Below, piece by piece: positions 1 to 8,168 of a DNA stretch of 64,000 bases. The stretch's first letter is position 1, and each line of letters starts with the position of its first letter. Origin of the DNA: Microbacterium oleivorans (lineage in GTDB: Bacteria; Actinomycetota; Actinomycetes; Actinomycetales; Microbacteriaceae). The stretch is taken from contig NZ_CP058316.1 of the NCBI RefSeq assembly GCF_013389665.1, positions 1,674,001-1,738,000 on the forward strand, given 5' to 3'. Position numbers and translations under genes: made by a program. A model generated the notes under the pieces. That model was not told the DNA's origin and made no database searches. It saw nothing but the letters and a program-made list of their open reading frames with translations.

Positions 1-3000
1 ACTGGTAGGCGACGCTGACCTCGGCCGGATCCCACTCGCCGGCGGTCGCCTTCAGCGTGCTGCCGACCTTGGCCTTGCCGGTGACCTCGGGGGCCACGAC
101 CGCGACCGGCGCTCCCTGACCCGACTCGACCTCGACGATCGTCCGGATCGACGAATCCCCGTAGCGGACCACGCCGAGGTAGGTGGTCTCGGGCTCGAGC
201 CCCGCCCACGAGAGGGTGTAGGTGGCCTTCTCGCCCTGCACGGTCGGCAGCGGGTTCGGGGTGGCCGCGAACTCCCCTGCCGACACCCCGGCTGCGACGA
301 CCGCCGCGGTCAGGTCGTAGGTGAAGGGCTCGCTGTAGGAGAACCGGTTCACCATCACGAGATACGTCCCCGCGGTCGGGGTCGTGAGCGACACGGACTC
401 GTTGGCGGATGCCGTCGCCGACGACCACTGTTCGTAGTAGCGCAGATCGTCGGGGCTGACGACGCGGTACACCGTCATGTCGAGGTCGGTGGTCTCGGTC
501 GCCTCGGTCTCGACGGCGAAACGCACGTACTCCGTGCCCTCGGGGACGTCGACGATCTCGTAGGTGTTGAATCCCGCTTCACCCTCGTCGTAGAACGAGT
601 CCTGGTCACCGGAGTGGCCGGGAACCTCGGGGAAGTCCGGATTCACGCGCAGCTCCTCCGGCACGAGACCCGACAGGCCGAGCGCGAGCTCGCCCGTGAG
701 CGAGGGCGCGACGGTCACGTCCACCGAGCCGGTGACACCGGTGCCCGACACCGAGGCCGGAGCATCGACGGGCACGGGGTATACGGCGATCGGCGAGCGC
801 ACGTCGTTCGCACCGCCCGTCCAGGTGAGGAAGCCGGTGGCCCACTCGCCCATCGGAGCATCGGTGCGCGAGAGGGTGATCTCGATGGCGGCCGTCTCGC
901 CGGCGGCGAGGGTCACCGACGACGGCGAGACCTGCACGTCGACCCCGGGAACCGACGCCTGCGCCTGGAACGTCCCGGCCTCGGTCGCCGTGATGGTGCG
1001 TGTGACGGTCTGCGGCGCTCCGAGAGCCCCGACGCCGATCGACGGCAGGTTCAGGTCGCTCGGATCGATCGGGTCCACGCCGAAGTCGCGCAGCCCCAGC
1101 CCCTGCAGGTACGCGGCCCAATCGGCCGGACCGTTGAGGTAGAGCAGACCGGGCTCGAAGTACTTCGTCGGGTCGGTGTGCCCGGCGCCCTGCGTGAACG
1201 GGTCGGTGACGGCGTCGCCCGCGGCATCCACGGTGTCGTACGCGGTCGTCATCATCGCCGACTTGACTTCGGCCGGGGTCGCCTGCGGACGCTCACCGAG
1301 GTAGAGCGCGGCGAGCCCGGCGACGTGGGGCGACGACATCGACGTGCCCGACAGGATGCCGAAGGTCGGGTCCTCGTCGACACCGTTCTGGGTGGCGGCG
1401 AGGATCGCGACGCCCGGAGCGGTGATGTCGGGCTTGATCACGTCGCTGCCGTCGGCCAGCATCGGTCCACGGCTCGAGAACCCGGCGACCTGGGGTGCCG
1501 GCGTCTCGATGCCCGTGAGGTTCTCGCCGACGAGCGTGACCACGCGGTCTGTGCCGCCCTGGACGTACGCGAGCACGTCGGCGCGAGCGGTGTCGGCCAC
1601 GTGCACGGTGGGAACCGAGTGGAAGTCGTTGTCGAGCGACGCCGGCGTGACGTTAGTCAGGATCATGCCGATGCCGCCCGCCTCCTCGACGGCCTGCGAC
1701 TTCTCGATGCGGGCGTTGGACCCGCGGTCGCAGACGACGATCTTCCCGCTCACCTGAGCCGGGTCGAGCGAGCCCAGCAGGCAGAGGTTCGGTGTCTCGG
1801 CACCCGCGAGCCCCGCATCGCCGGCGAAGACCGACGGACCGGAGATCGAGTCGCCGAAACCGACCGACACCGACGCGCCGGCGAACTGCGCCGCGGCGCT
1901 GTCATCCTCCTCGCCGAGACGGACGGTTCCCTCCCATGTGGGGATGGTGGATGCCGCGACCGTGGCGTACCACGGCGATGCGTGGTCGGCGGTGACGGGC
2001 TCGGGGCCGGAGTTGCCCGCGCTGGTGGCGACGAAGACGCCCGCAGCCGCGGCGTTGAAGAACGAGATGTCCTCCGGCGCGAGCACGGTCGTGGCCGAGC
2101 CGCCGCCGATCGAGTAGTTGATGACGTCGACGCCGTCGGCGACGGCCTGATCGATGGCGGCCAGCAGGTCGCTGAGCGCGCAGATGTCGTCGGTCGTCAC
2201 GAGCGGGTCGGGTCCGACGAAGCACGCCTTGTACGACGCGACCTTCGCGGCCGGTGCGACACCCGAGATCGAGCCGAAGTCGATACCCTCGACCGTGGCC
2301 TCGACGCCGTTGTTGCCCGCCGCGGTGCTGGCGGTGTGCGAGCCGTGCCCGTCGCCGTCACGCGGTGAGAGGTAGTCGCTGTCGAACGAGAAGCCGTTCG
2401 CCGCGGCACCCTCGCCGAAGTAGTGCGCGCCGATGAGCTTGGAGTTCAGCAGCGAGGCGTCCCAAGCGTCCTTCGTGCCGGCGTCCTGGTCGACGATGGC
2501 GCTGCGGAACTCCCCGCCGTCGGCCTTGGCGTAGACGACCTCATCGCCATCGACGTACGGCGCGTCGCCGGCGGTGGTCCCGAGCGCATCTCCGGCGAAC
2601 GACGGGTTCTCCGGCGCGATGCCCGTGTCCACGACACCGACGACGATGCCCTCGCCGGCCGCGTCGATGCCGCCGACCTCGTCCCAGACGCCACCCTCGC
2701 CCTCGAGCCCGAGGAACTCGGTCGACGGCACGGCGTCCAGGTGACGGACCTCGTCGGGGAAGACCCCGAGCACGCCCTTCTTGGCGGCGAGCTTTCCGGC
2801 CTGGTCGGCGGTCAACTGCGCGACGAAGCCGTTGAGCGTGGTCTGGTAGGTCGTATCGGGTTCGGCCCCGACCTCGCTCGCGACCTCTTCTTGGCGCTGT
2901 TCGAGGAAGCCGGAGTAGTCGGTGACGGCGCGCGACTGGGGATCGAGACGCTCTCCCTCGTCGGGCTTCGTCGGGGCCAGGCCCGATTCGCCGCCCTCGT

Positions 3001-3175
3001 ACGTGGCGACGGGCGCCTCGTCGAGCAGGACGATGTAGCGTCCGTTCTCGCTCGTGACCGGAGCCGGGATGTTCACCCCCTCTCCCGTTGCAGCGAAGGA
3101 TGCCGTTGCGGCAGAGGTCGTGAACAGTGCGGCCAGGGATACGGCCGCGACTGTTCGCAGGGTGGTGCGAACCAT
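1..3175 (-). CDS. Secreted subtilisin-like S8 serine protease (3' end outside window)
   Basis: Extracellular peptidase; 1058 residues are visible and the reading frame leaves the window without a stop. The start ATG (3175-3173) follows GGAG. Residues 1-29 are a signal peptide ending near SFAAT. An I9-type inhibitor prodomain spans about 45-147. The S8 catalytic triad is visible as D183 (VVDTG), H280 (GHGSHTA) and S612 (GTSMSSPH), with a PA-type insertion at about 420-540 between H and S. After the catalytic domain come fibronectin/Ig-like segments, and the visible end (KVGSTLKATAG) resembles the start of Ig-like wall repeats, so the full protein is well above 1100 residues. It stands alone; its upstream neighbour is transcribed divergently. 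Family call firm, substrate unknown. Confidence 0.93.
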   Translation of the reverse strand, partial: MVRTTLRTVAAVSLAALFTTSAATASFAATGEGVNIPAPVTSENGRYIVLLDEAPVATYEGGESGLAPTKPDEGERLDPQSRAVTDYSGFLEQRQEEVASEVGAEPDTTYQTTLNGFVAQLTADQAGKLAAKKGVLGVFPDEVRHLDAVPSTEFLGLEGEGGVWDEVGGIDAAGEGIVVGVVDTGIAPENPSFAGDALGTTAGDAPYVDGDEVVYAKADGGEFRSAIVDQDAGTKDAWDASLLNSKLIGAHYFGEGAAANGFSFDSDYLSPRDGDGHGSHTASTAAGNNGVEATVEGIDFGSISGVAPAAKVASYKACFVGPDPLVTTDDICALSDLLAAIDQAVADGVDVINYSIGGGSATTVLAPEDISFFNAAAAGVFVATSAGNSGPEPVTADHASPWYATVAASTIPTWEGTVRLGEEDDSAAAQFAGASVSVGFGDSISGPSVFAGDAGLAGAETPNLCLLGSLDPAQVSGKIVVCDRGSNARIEKSQAVEEAGGIGMILTNVTPASLDNDFHSVPTVHVADTARADVLAYVQGGTDRVVTLVGENLTGIETPAPQVAGFSSRGPMLADGSDVIKPDITAPGVAILAATQNGVDEDPTFGILSGTSMSSPHVAGLAALYLGERPQATPAEVKSAMMTTAYDTVDAAGDAVTDPFTQGAGHTDPTKYFEPGLLYLNGPADWAAYLQGLGLRDFGVDPIDPSDLNLPSIGVGALGAPQTVTRTITATEAGTFQAQASVPGVDVQVSPSSVTLAAGETAAIEITLSRTDAPMGEWATGFLTWTGGANDVRSPIAVYPVPVDAPASVSGTGVTGSVDVTVAPSLTGELALGLSGLVPEELRVNPDFPEVPGHSGDQDSFYDEGEAGFNTYEIVDVPEGTEYVRFAVETEATETTDLDMTVYRVVSPDDLRYYEQWSSATASANESVSLTTPTAGTYLVMVNRFSYSEPFTYDLTAAVVAAGVSAGEFAATPNPLPTVQGEKATYTLSWAGLEPETTYLGVVRYGDSSIRTIVEVESGQGAPVAVVAPEVTGKAKVGSTLKATAGEWDPAEVSVAYQ

Positions 3176-3368
3176 GTGCGCTCCAGTGGGGGGATGGATG
3201 AGCGATCCGGGCGGCGTCGTCGGCGCACGGTGAGGACAACTTAGCTCACAGGTCGCCCACAAGGAACCCTCGGTCGGCACCCAGCTACCGCCGGAGCCCG
3301 AGCGCGTCGCACCCGGGTCCGGCGATCTGCATCGGCGCCCGCGAGCCGGTCGCCCCGGCGGCGTCCCA

Positions 3369-3380
3369 TAGGCTGGACGG
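3369..3380 (+). promoter_or_regulatory. Extended -10 and leaderless start of the first ECF S-component gene
   Basis: TAGGCT at 3369-3374 is followed by six bases and then the GTG at 3381. This TANNNT-6-start spacing is the usual layout of leaderless actinobacterial genes, and there is no Shine-Dalgarno sequence here. It supports the chosen start. The rest of 3176-3380 shows no recognisable site, and in particular no CTGAGA thiamine-riboswitch core. Confidence 0.5.
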
Positions 3381-3923
3381 GTGGCCCCGGCATCCCGCCT
3401 CTCGACGCGCGTCCTGCTCGTATGCGCGGCCATCGGAGTCGCCACCGGGCTGCTCGGCGGCGTCGAGGGGTGGCTCGCGGCCCCGGTGATCGCCGGGGCG
3501 CCGATCCTCTACGGCTTCGTGTTGGGCGTGCACGTCCTGCCCGGGATCATCGCGCAGGAGGCCCTGCGTCTGCCTTGGGTCGCTCTGGTCACGCACCTCG
3601 TCGCGGCGCTCGCCTCATCGGCGATCGCGCCGCCCTACACGTTCCGCTTCCTCGGCACCGCGCTGCTGTTCGGCGCGCTCCAGGAGGGCGTGGCCGCGCT
3701 GGTGCGCTACCGGTCGTGGGCCCCGTGGCGCTTCTTCGTCTCGGGCGTGGTGATCGGCATCGTCGTCGCGCTGGCCGTCTTCTTCATCGCCGATCTCGGC
3801 GCACTCGCGCTCTGGGCCCAGATCACCTACCTCGTGCTGGCCGTTCTCGGCCCCGTCGCCTGGACGGCCGTGGGCCTCGCCATCGGCGTGGGATTGCGGC
3901 GCGCGGGCGTGGCTCGGCGCTGA
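3381..3923 (+). CDS. ECF transporter S component, YkoE-like (first copy)
   Basis: Substrate-binding membrane subunit of an energy-coupling-factor importer. The 180 residues form about five to six hydrophobic helices with short loops and a basic C-terminus (RRAGVARR), as in YkoE-type S components. It resembles the second S component at 7554-8123 along its length (shared CAAIGVA near the N-terminus and RAAGVA/RRAGVA near the C-terminus). The gene lies 77 bp before the fused ECF ATPase, but the iron box sits between them, so it probably has its own leaderless promoter with read-through into the operon. YkoE relatives are usually annotated for hydroxymethylpyrimidine or thiamine; the siderophore reductase in this locus argues for another ligand. 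GTG start. Confidence 0.75.
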   Translation: MAPASRLSTRVLLVCAAIGVATGLLGGVEGWLAAPVIAGAPILYGFVLGVHVLPGIIAQEALRLPWVALVTHLVAALASSAIAPPYTFRFLGTALLFGALQEGVAALVRYRSWAPWRFFVSGVVIGIVVALAVFFIADLGALALWAQITYLVLAVLGPVAWTAVGLAIGVGLRRAGVARR

Positions 3924-3953
3924 CCTCGCGTTCGACGCACTTCCGGCGGGAAG

Positions 3954-3972
3954 TTAGGGTCGGCTAAGCTAA
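3954..3972 (+). promoter_or_regulatory. Iron box (DtxR/IdeR-type operator) of the ECF-SIP operon
   Basis: TTAGGGTCGGCTAAGCTAA matches the 19-bp DtxR/IdeR consensus TTAGGTTAGGCTAACCTAA at 16 positions. It overlaps a plausible -10 (TAAGCT) and lies 28 bp before the GTG of the fused ATPase, the position expected for Fe-dependent repression. The match is visible in the sequence; the regulator is inferred. Confidence 0.72.
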
Positions 3973-4000
3973 ACGGACCCGATCCGATCCGAGGACGCCC

Positions 4001-5809
4001 GTGACTTCCGCCGCCTCCGGCTCCGCCACGGCGGGGCCACCCGTCGCGAACGCCGCGACCGCGCCGCTGCTGGTAGTGCGTGACCTCGCGGTGACATACG
4101 AGGGGTCGGATGCCGCCGCCACCCGCGGCGCGTCGTTCGAGATCCGTCCCGGCGAGGTCGTGCTGCTCCTCGGCCCCAGCGGGTCGGGCAAGTCGACGGT
4201 CGCGCTGACGTTGAACGGGCTCATCCCCCAATCGATCCCGGCCACGGTCGAGGGGTCCGTGCTGGTGGGCGGCGAGGACGCCGCGACGACGCCCATCCCA
4301 CGGCTGAGCACGCGTGTGGGCATGGTGTTCCAGGACCCCGACGCCCAGCTCGTGACCGGGACCCTGCTCGACGAGGTCGCATTCGGCCCCGAGAATCTGC
4401 GGTTGCCGGTCGAGGTGGTGCTCACCCGCGCCGAGGCGGCGCTGCGGCGCATGGGCCTGTGGGATCGGCGCCACGAGAATCCCGACCGACTCTCGGGTGG
4501 CGGGCGCCAGCGCCTGGCGATCGCCTGCGCGCTCGCCATGGACTCGCCGCTCCTCGTACTCGACGAGCCCACCGCCAACCTCGACCCGGCGGGCATCGAG
4601 GACGTCTACGCGGCGCTGGGCGAGATCGCCGCCGCCGGAGACCGTGCGATCCTCCTCGTCGAGCACAACCTCGACGCCGCCATCCGCTTCACCGACCGCG
4701 TGGTGGCCCTCGACCACGACGGCCGAACGATCGCCGACGGGCCGGTCGATGCCGTGCTGCGCGAACGGGCCGCCGAGCTGCACGAGGTCGGGGTGTGGCT
4801 GCCGGTCTCGACCCTCGCGGCCCTGCGCCTGCGCGAGGCGGGCTACCCGCTCGAGCCTCTCCCGCTGACGCCGGAGGAACTGCGCGCGGGGCTCGAGGCA
4901 GCGGCATCCGGTGACGAGAATCGGACGATCGCGTCACCGTCGGAGGCGACCTCCGATTCGGTCCGAGTTTCGCGCGATTCTCCGACGCTCGCACCGAGAC
5001 CGGTCGTCTCGGTGCGCGATCTGACGCTGCGCCGCGGCCGGACGACCGTGCTCCACGACGTCGATCTCGAGGTCGCAGCCGGCGAGTTCGTCGCGATCGT
5101 CGGTGCCAACGGGGCCGGCAAGACGAGCCTCATCCAGGCGATCGCGGGAGTCGTCCGCGGCCCGCGCGGGCGCATCGACGTGGGCGGACTCGATCCGAAC
5201 CGGGCCGACCCCCGGTCGGTCGCCGGGCGCGTCGGTTTCGTCTTCCAGAACCCCGAGCATCAGTTCGTCGCGCATACGGTCTTCGACGAGCTCGCCCATG
5301 GTCTGCGCCGCCAGCGGATCGCCGACGACGAGGTGCGCGAGCGCGTCGACGGGATGCTGCGCCGCTTCGGCCTGGAAGCGCACGCCGGCCGGCATCCGTT
5401 CCTGCTGTCCGGCGGTCAGAAGCGCCGCCTCTCGGTCGGCACGGCCCTGATCGCCGGCGCCCCGGTGCTCGCTCTCGACGAGCCCACGTTCGGCCAGGAC
5501 CGCGCTCGCGCCGACGAGCTGCTGCACGTGCTGCGCGACCTCAACCGCGACGGCACGACCATCCTCGTCGTCACCCACGACATGCAGCTGGTGAGCGAGT
5601 ACGCCGAGCGCTGCGTCGTCGTCGGCGACGGCCGCATCGTCGCCGACGGCGCAGCCGCCGACATCCTCGGCGACGACGACCTGCTGCGCTCGGCTGCACT
5701 GCGGATGCCGCCGCTTCGCCGCGCCCTGCACGGGCTCGATGCGTTCCCCGAGCTCTCGGGCATCGCACGCCTCGCGGACCTCCCGCGGGCAGCAGGATCG
5801 TCGCGATGA
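4001..5809 (+). CDS. ECF transporter energizing ATPase, two fused ABC domains (YkoD-like)
   Basis: Cytoplasmic ATPase that drives the ECF importer; 602 residues carrying both nucleotide-binding domains in one chain. Domain 1 (about 25-265): Walker A GPSGSGKST, signature LSGGGRQR, Walker B LLVLDEP, switch His in LLVEHN. Domain 2 (about 335-560): Walker A GANGAGKT, Q-loop FVFQNPEHQF, signature LSGGQKRR, Walker B LALDEP, VTHDM. The first signature has GGG where the canonical motif has GGQ. GTG start preceded by GAGGA at good spacing. First gene after the iron box; its TGA overlaps the ATG of the T component. The fusion of two ATPases is typical of YkoD and many actinobacterial ECF systems. Confidence 0.92.
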   Translation: MTSAASGSATAGPPVANAATAPLLVVRDLAVTYEGSDAAATRGASFEIRPGEVVLLLGPSGSGKSTVALTLNGLIPQSIPATVEGSVLVGGEDAATTPIPRLSTRVGMVFQDPDAQLVTGTLLDEVAFGPENLRLPVEVVLTRAEAALRRMGLWDRRHENPDRLSGGGRQRLAIACALAMDSPLLVLDEPTANLDPAGIEDVYAALGEIAAAGDRAILLVEHNLDAAIRFTDRVVALDHDGRTIADGPVDAVLRERAAELHEVGVWLPVSTLAALRLREAGYPLEPLPLTPEELRAGLEAAASGDENRTIASPSEATSDSVRVSRDSPTLAPRPVVSVRDLTLRRGRTTVLHDVDLEVAAGEFVAIVGANGAGKTSLIQAIAGVVRGPRGRIDVGGLDPNRADPRSVAGRVGFVFQNPEHQFVAHTVFDELAHGLRRQRIADDEVRERVDGMLRRFGLEAHAGRHPFLLSGGQKRRLSVGTALIAGAPVLALDEPTFGQDRARADELLHVLRDLNRDGTTILVVTHDMQLVSEYAERCVVVGDGRIVADGAAADILGDDDLLRSAALRMPPLRRALHGLDAFPELSGIARLADLPRAAGSSR

Positions 5810-6615
5810 CCGCCGCCGCGATCGATCCCTACGCGCCCGCAGCACCCTCGCGCCGGCTCCTGTTCCAGCTGAACCCGCTCGCCAAGCTGGCCGCGCCGGT
5901 ACCCGCCATGATCGCGCTGATCTTCGTCCGCGACCTCGCCACCCCCCTCGCCCTCCTCGCCCTGGCATACGCCGTGCTTCTGGTCGGCGCTCGCTGGACG
6001 TGGCGGTCTGCCGCGCTCCTGCTGCTCGGCCTGCCCGCGGGCATGGGGCTCATCGGCGTCGGGATGTCGCTGTGGGTCGACGCCTCCCGTGTGTCGGACA
6101 CACCGGCTCTCTTCCGGATAGGGGTGTGGACCCTGCACGCCGGCGCGCTGCAGATCGGCATGGCCACGGGACTGCGATTGGGCGCCATCGCGGCGCTGGC
6201 CTTCATCGCGGGGCTCACCACGACCGGCCCCGATCTGGTGCGCGCGACCGTGCAGCAGCTGCGGGTGCCCTACCGGGTGGGTTACACCGCGCTGGCGGCC
6301 TTCCGGTTCGTGCCGCGGTTCGGCTACGAGCTCGAGCTCATCCGGCAGGCGCACCGAGTCCGAGGCGCCCACGGCGGCCGCGGCCCCGTGGCAGCGGTCG
6401 CCCGCTGGAGCGGGTATGTCGTGCCGTTGCTGGCCGGCGCGATCCGCCACGCCGAACGCGTCGCTCTGGCGATGGACTCGCGCGCGTTCGGCGCACACCC
6501 CGACCGCACCGAACGGCACCTCGTCCCCTTCCGTCGCCGCGACGTCGTCTTCGTCATCGGCTTCTGGCTCGCCTCAGCGGTCCTGCTCGCCCTCCTCTTC
6601 CCCTGGTCGCCGTGA
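5806..6615 (+). CDS. ECF transporter transmembrane T component (YkoC/CbiQ-like)
   Basis: Membrane scaffold that couples the ATPase to the S component. The 269-residue protein has an N-terminal helical bundle (about 25-125) and a cytoplasmic coupling region with the two conserved Ala-Arg-Gly-type helices, seen here as HRVRGAHGGRG and ALAMDSRAFGAHP. ATG overlaps the stop of the ATPase gene (ATGA), so the two should be translationally coupled. The gene is followed after 51 bp by the siderophore-interacting protein. The family is clear; substrate specificity comes from the S component and is not readable from this subunit. Confidence 0.9.
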   Translation: MTAAAIDPYAPAAPSRRLLFQLNPLAKLAAPVPAMIALIFVRDLATPLALLALAYAVLLVGARWTWRSAALLLLGLPAGMGLIGVGMSLWVDASRVSDTPALFRIGVWTLHAGALQIGMATGLRLGAIAALAFIAGLTTTGPDLVRATVQQLRVPYRVGYTALAAFRFVPRFGYELELIRQAHRVRGAHGGRGPVAAVARWSGYVVPLLAGAIRHAERVALAMDSRAFGAHPDRTERHLVPFRRRDVVFVIGFWLASAVLLALLFPWSP

Positions 6616-6666
6616 CGCACGAGTGACGTCGCCGGGCTCCGGCCCCGTCTTGAAAGGACAACCCGC

Positions 6667-7557
6667 ATGGCTCGCTACAGCAGCCTCGTCAAGCCCGCGA
6701 CCCCGGGCCTCCTGCACCTCACCGTCGTGCGCGCCGAGCAGATCGCGCCGCACTGGATGCGGGTCACGCTCGGCGGCGGCGACATCGGCCGGTTCCGGCC
6801 CCTGGGGTACGACCAGTGGTTCCGCCTCTTCCTGCCGCTCGGAGGCGACCAGGGCCTCGAGCGCGTGCCCGAGAAGGCCAACAAGCTCTTCGGCTACCTC
6901 AAGTACCTCCGCATCCCCGAGGGCGAGCGCCCCGTCATGCGCAATTACTCCGTGCGTGCCTATCGATCCGACGGCCCATCGGGTGGGCCGGAGATCGACG
7001 TCGACTTCGTTCTGCACGGCTCGGGACCCACGGCGGGCCCCGCGTCGCGATGGGCCGAGCAGGCGCGGGTCGGCGAGAGCGTCGTCATCATCGACGAGGG
7101 GCTCCGCTTCGACCCGGAACGCGGGGTCGACCGTGTCGTGCTGGTCGCCGACGAGACGGGCGCCCCGGCGGTGGCCTCCATCTGCGCGTCGCTGCCCGAC
7201 GCGGCATCCGGCGTCGCTCTGATCGAGGCTCCCTCGTCCGCCGACGTCGTGCCGTTCGATGCCCCGACCGGAGTGAGTGTGCGCTGGCTCGTTCGCGACG
7301 GCGACACGGCACCGGGCACGCTCGCGCTGGCGGCCCTGACCGACGAGGCGCTACCCGCCGAGCCGTTCCACGCCTTCATCGTGGGCGAGCAGTCGCTGCC
7401 GACGGCGGCGCGACGGATGCTGGTGAACGAGCGGGGCGTGCCCAAGGACCGGATCGACTTCGTCGGCTACTGGCGGGTCGCGGCGAGCTCGTCCGCACCG
7501 AAGGCGCGGGCCGCGGCCGAGCGGGGCTCCGACGCCGGCACCGAGGCTCGCGCATGA
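6667..7557 (+). CDS. Siderophore-interacting FAD/NAD(P)H reductase
   Basis: Cytoplasmic flavoprotein of the SIP (ViuB-like) family, which releases iron from imported ferric siderophores by reduction. In 296 residues an N-terminal FAD-binding barrel carries the diagnostic RNYSVRAYR motif at about 96-104, and a C-terminal NAD(P)H-binding domain starts near VVLVADETGAPA and ends in the family-typical FVGYWR. Start ATG preceded by AAAGGA. Placed between the T component and the second S component, downstream of an iron box, it ties this ECF transporter to iron rather than to vitamin uptake. The C-terminal tail is Ala/Arg-rich. Family assignment is strong; the siderophore is unknown. Confidence 0.9.
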   Translation: MARYSSLVKPATPGLLHLTVVRAEQIAPHWMRVTLGGGDIGRFRPLGYDQWFRLFLPLGGDQGLERVPEKANKLFGYLKYLRIPEGERPVMRNYSVRAYRSDGPSGGPEIDVDFVLHGSGPTAGPASRWAEQARVGESVVIIDEGLRFDPERGVDRVVLVADETGAPAVASICASLPDAASGVALIEAPSSADVVPFDAPTGVSVRWLVRDGDTAPGTLALAALTDEALPAEPFHAFIVGEQSLPTAARRMLVNERGVPKDRIDFVGYWRVAASSSAPKARAAAERGSDAGTEARA

Positions 7558-8123
7558 GCCGGCCGGTCCGCTCCCGCGCCGCCCGCGTGTCGACGGCCTA
7601 CCTGCTCACCTGTGCCGCGATCGGGGTGGCGGCGAGCGCGCTGATGGCTCCGGCCTGGGTCGCGTCCTCGACGCTGTTCCTCACCGTGCCCTTCGCGACG
7701 GTCGCCATCGCGGGGCTGTGGGTCCTGCCCGCCGTCATCGCTCTCCGGCTCCTTCAGCGCCCGGGAGCGGGGCTGCTGGTGGGACTGATCTCGGGGCTCG
7801 TCCTCGCACCGTTCTTCACGATCGGGTCGGTCGCGACCATGCTCTACTGGTCCTTCTTCCCCGAGCTGCCGTTCCTCGTCACGCTCTACCGACGCTGGAA
7901 CACCTGGCTGCACTATGCCGGCTCGGCACTCATCGGTGCGACCTATCCGATCCTCTCGGCGCAGTACTTCGACCTGTGGAGCATGACCCCGCCCGTGCTG
8001 GTCTCGTTCATCGCGCTGTGCGTCGCGAGCTGTGTCGTGGCCACGTGGCTCGGCATCCTCGTGGGCGACCGCCTGCGTGCCGCCGGCGTCGCGACCCTCG
8101 CCCGCCGCCGCACCCCCGCCTGA
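7554..8123 (+). CDS. ECF transporter S component, YkoE-like (second copy)
   Basis: Second substrate-binding membrane subunit, 189 residues with about six hydrophobic segments and a basic tail ending in RRRTPA. Its ATG overlaps the TGA of the siderophore-interacting protein gene (ATGA), so it is the last gene of the iron-box operon. It aligns with the first S component (3381) at both ends but diverges in the middle, where ligand-contact loops are expected (here a Tyr/Trp-rich stretch around FFTIGSVATMLYWSFFP). Two S components around one energizing module could give two ligands, or one could act as a modified partner. The family call is reasonably secure, the ligand is not. Confidence 0.75.
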   Translation: MSRPVRSRAARVSTAYLLTCAAIGVAASALMAPAWVASSTLFLTVPFATVAIAGLWVLPAVIALRLLQRPGAGLLVGLISGLVLAPFFTIGSVATMLYWSFFPELPFLVTLYRRWNTWLHYAGSALIGATYPILSAQYFDLWSMTPPVLVSFIALCVASCVVATWLGILVGDRLRAAGVATLARRRTPA

Positions 8124-8137
8124 CCCGCCCCCAAGCC

Positions 8138-8157
8138 GTCGACGTGCTCCCGTCGAC
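8138..8157. terminator. Short inverted repeat between convergent genes
   Basis: Seven-base arms GTCGACG and CGTCGAC with a six-base loop lie in the 45 bp between the convergent second S-component gene and the VanY-like gene. There is no T-run, so this is only a possible bidirectional terminator. Confidence 0.35.
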
Positions 8158-8168
8158 CCGCGGGTGGG

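Noticed and set aside
614..2368. 584-codon plus-strand frame opposite the S8 protease
   Set aside because: No family motifs; the minus strand encodes the complete S8 triad in frame.
3176..3380. Possible TPP riboswitch before the YkoE-like gene
   Set aside because: No CTGAGA core and no space for the pyrithiamine stem before a leaderless start.
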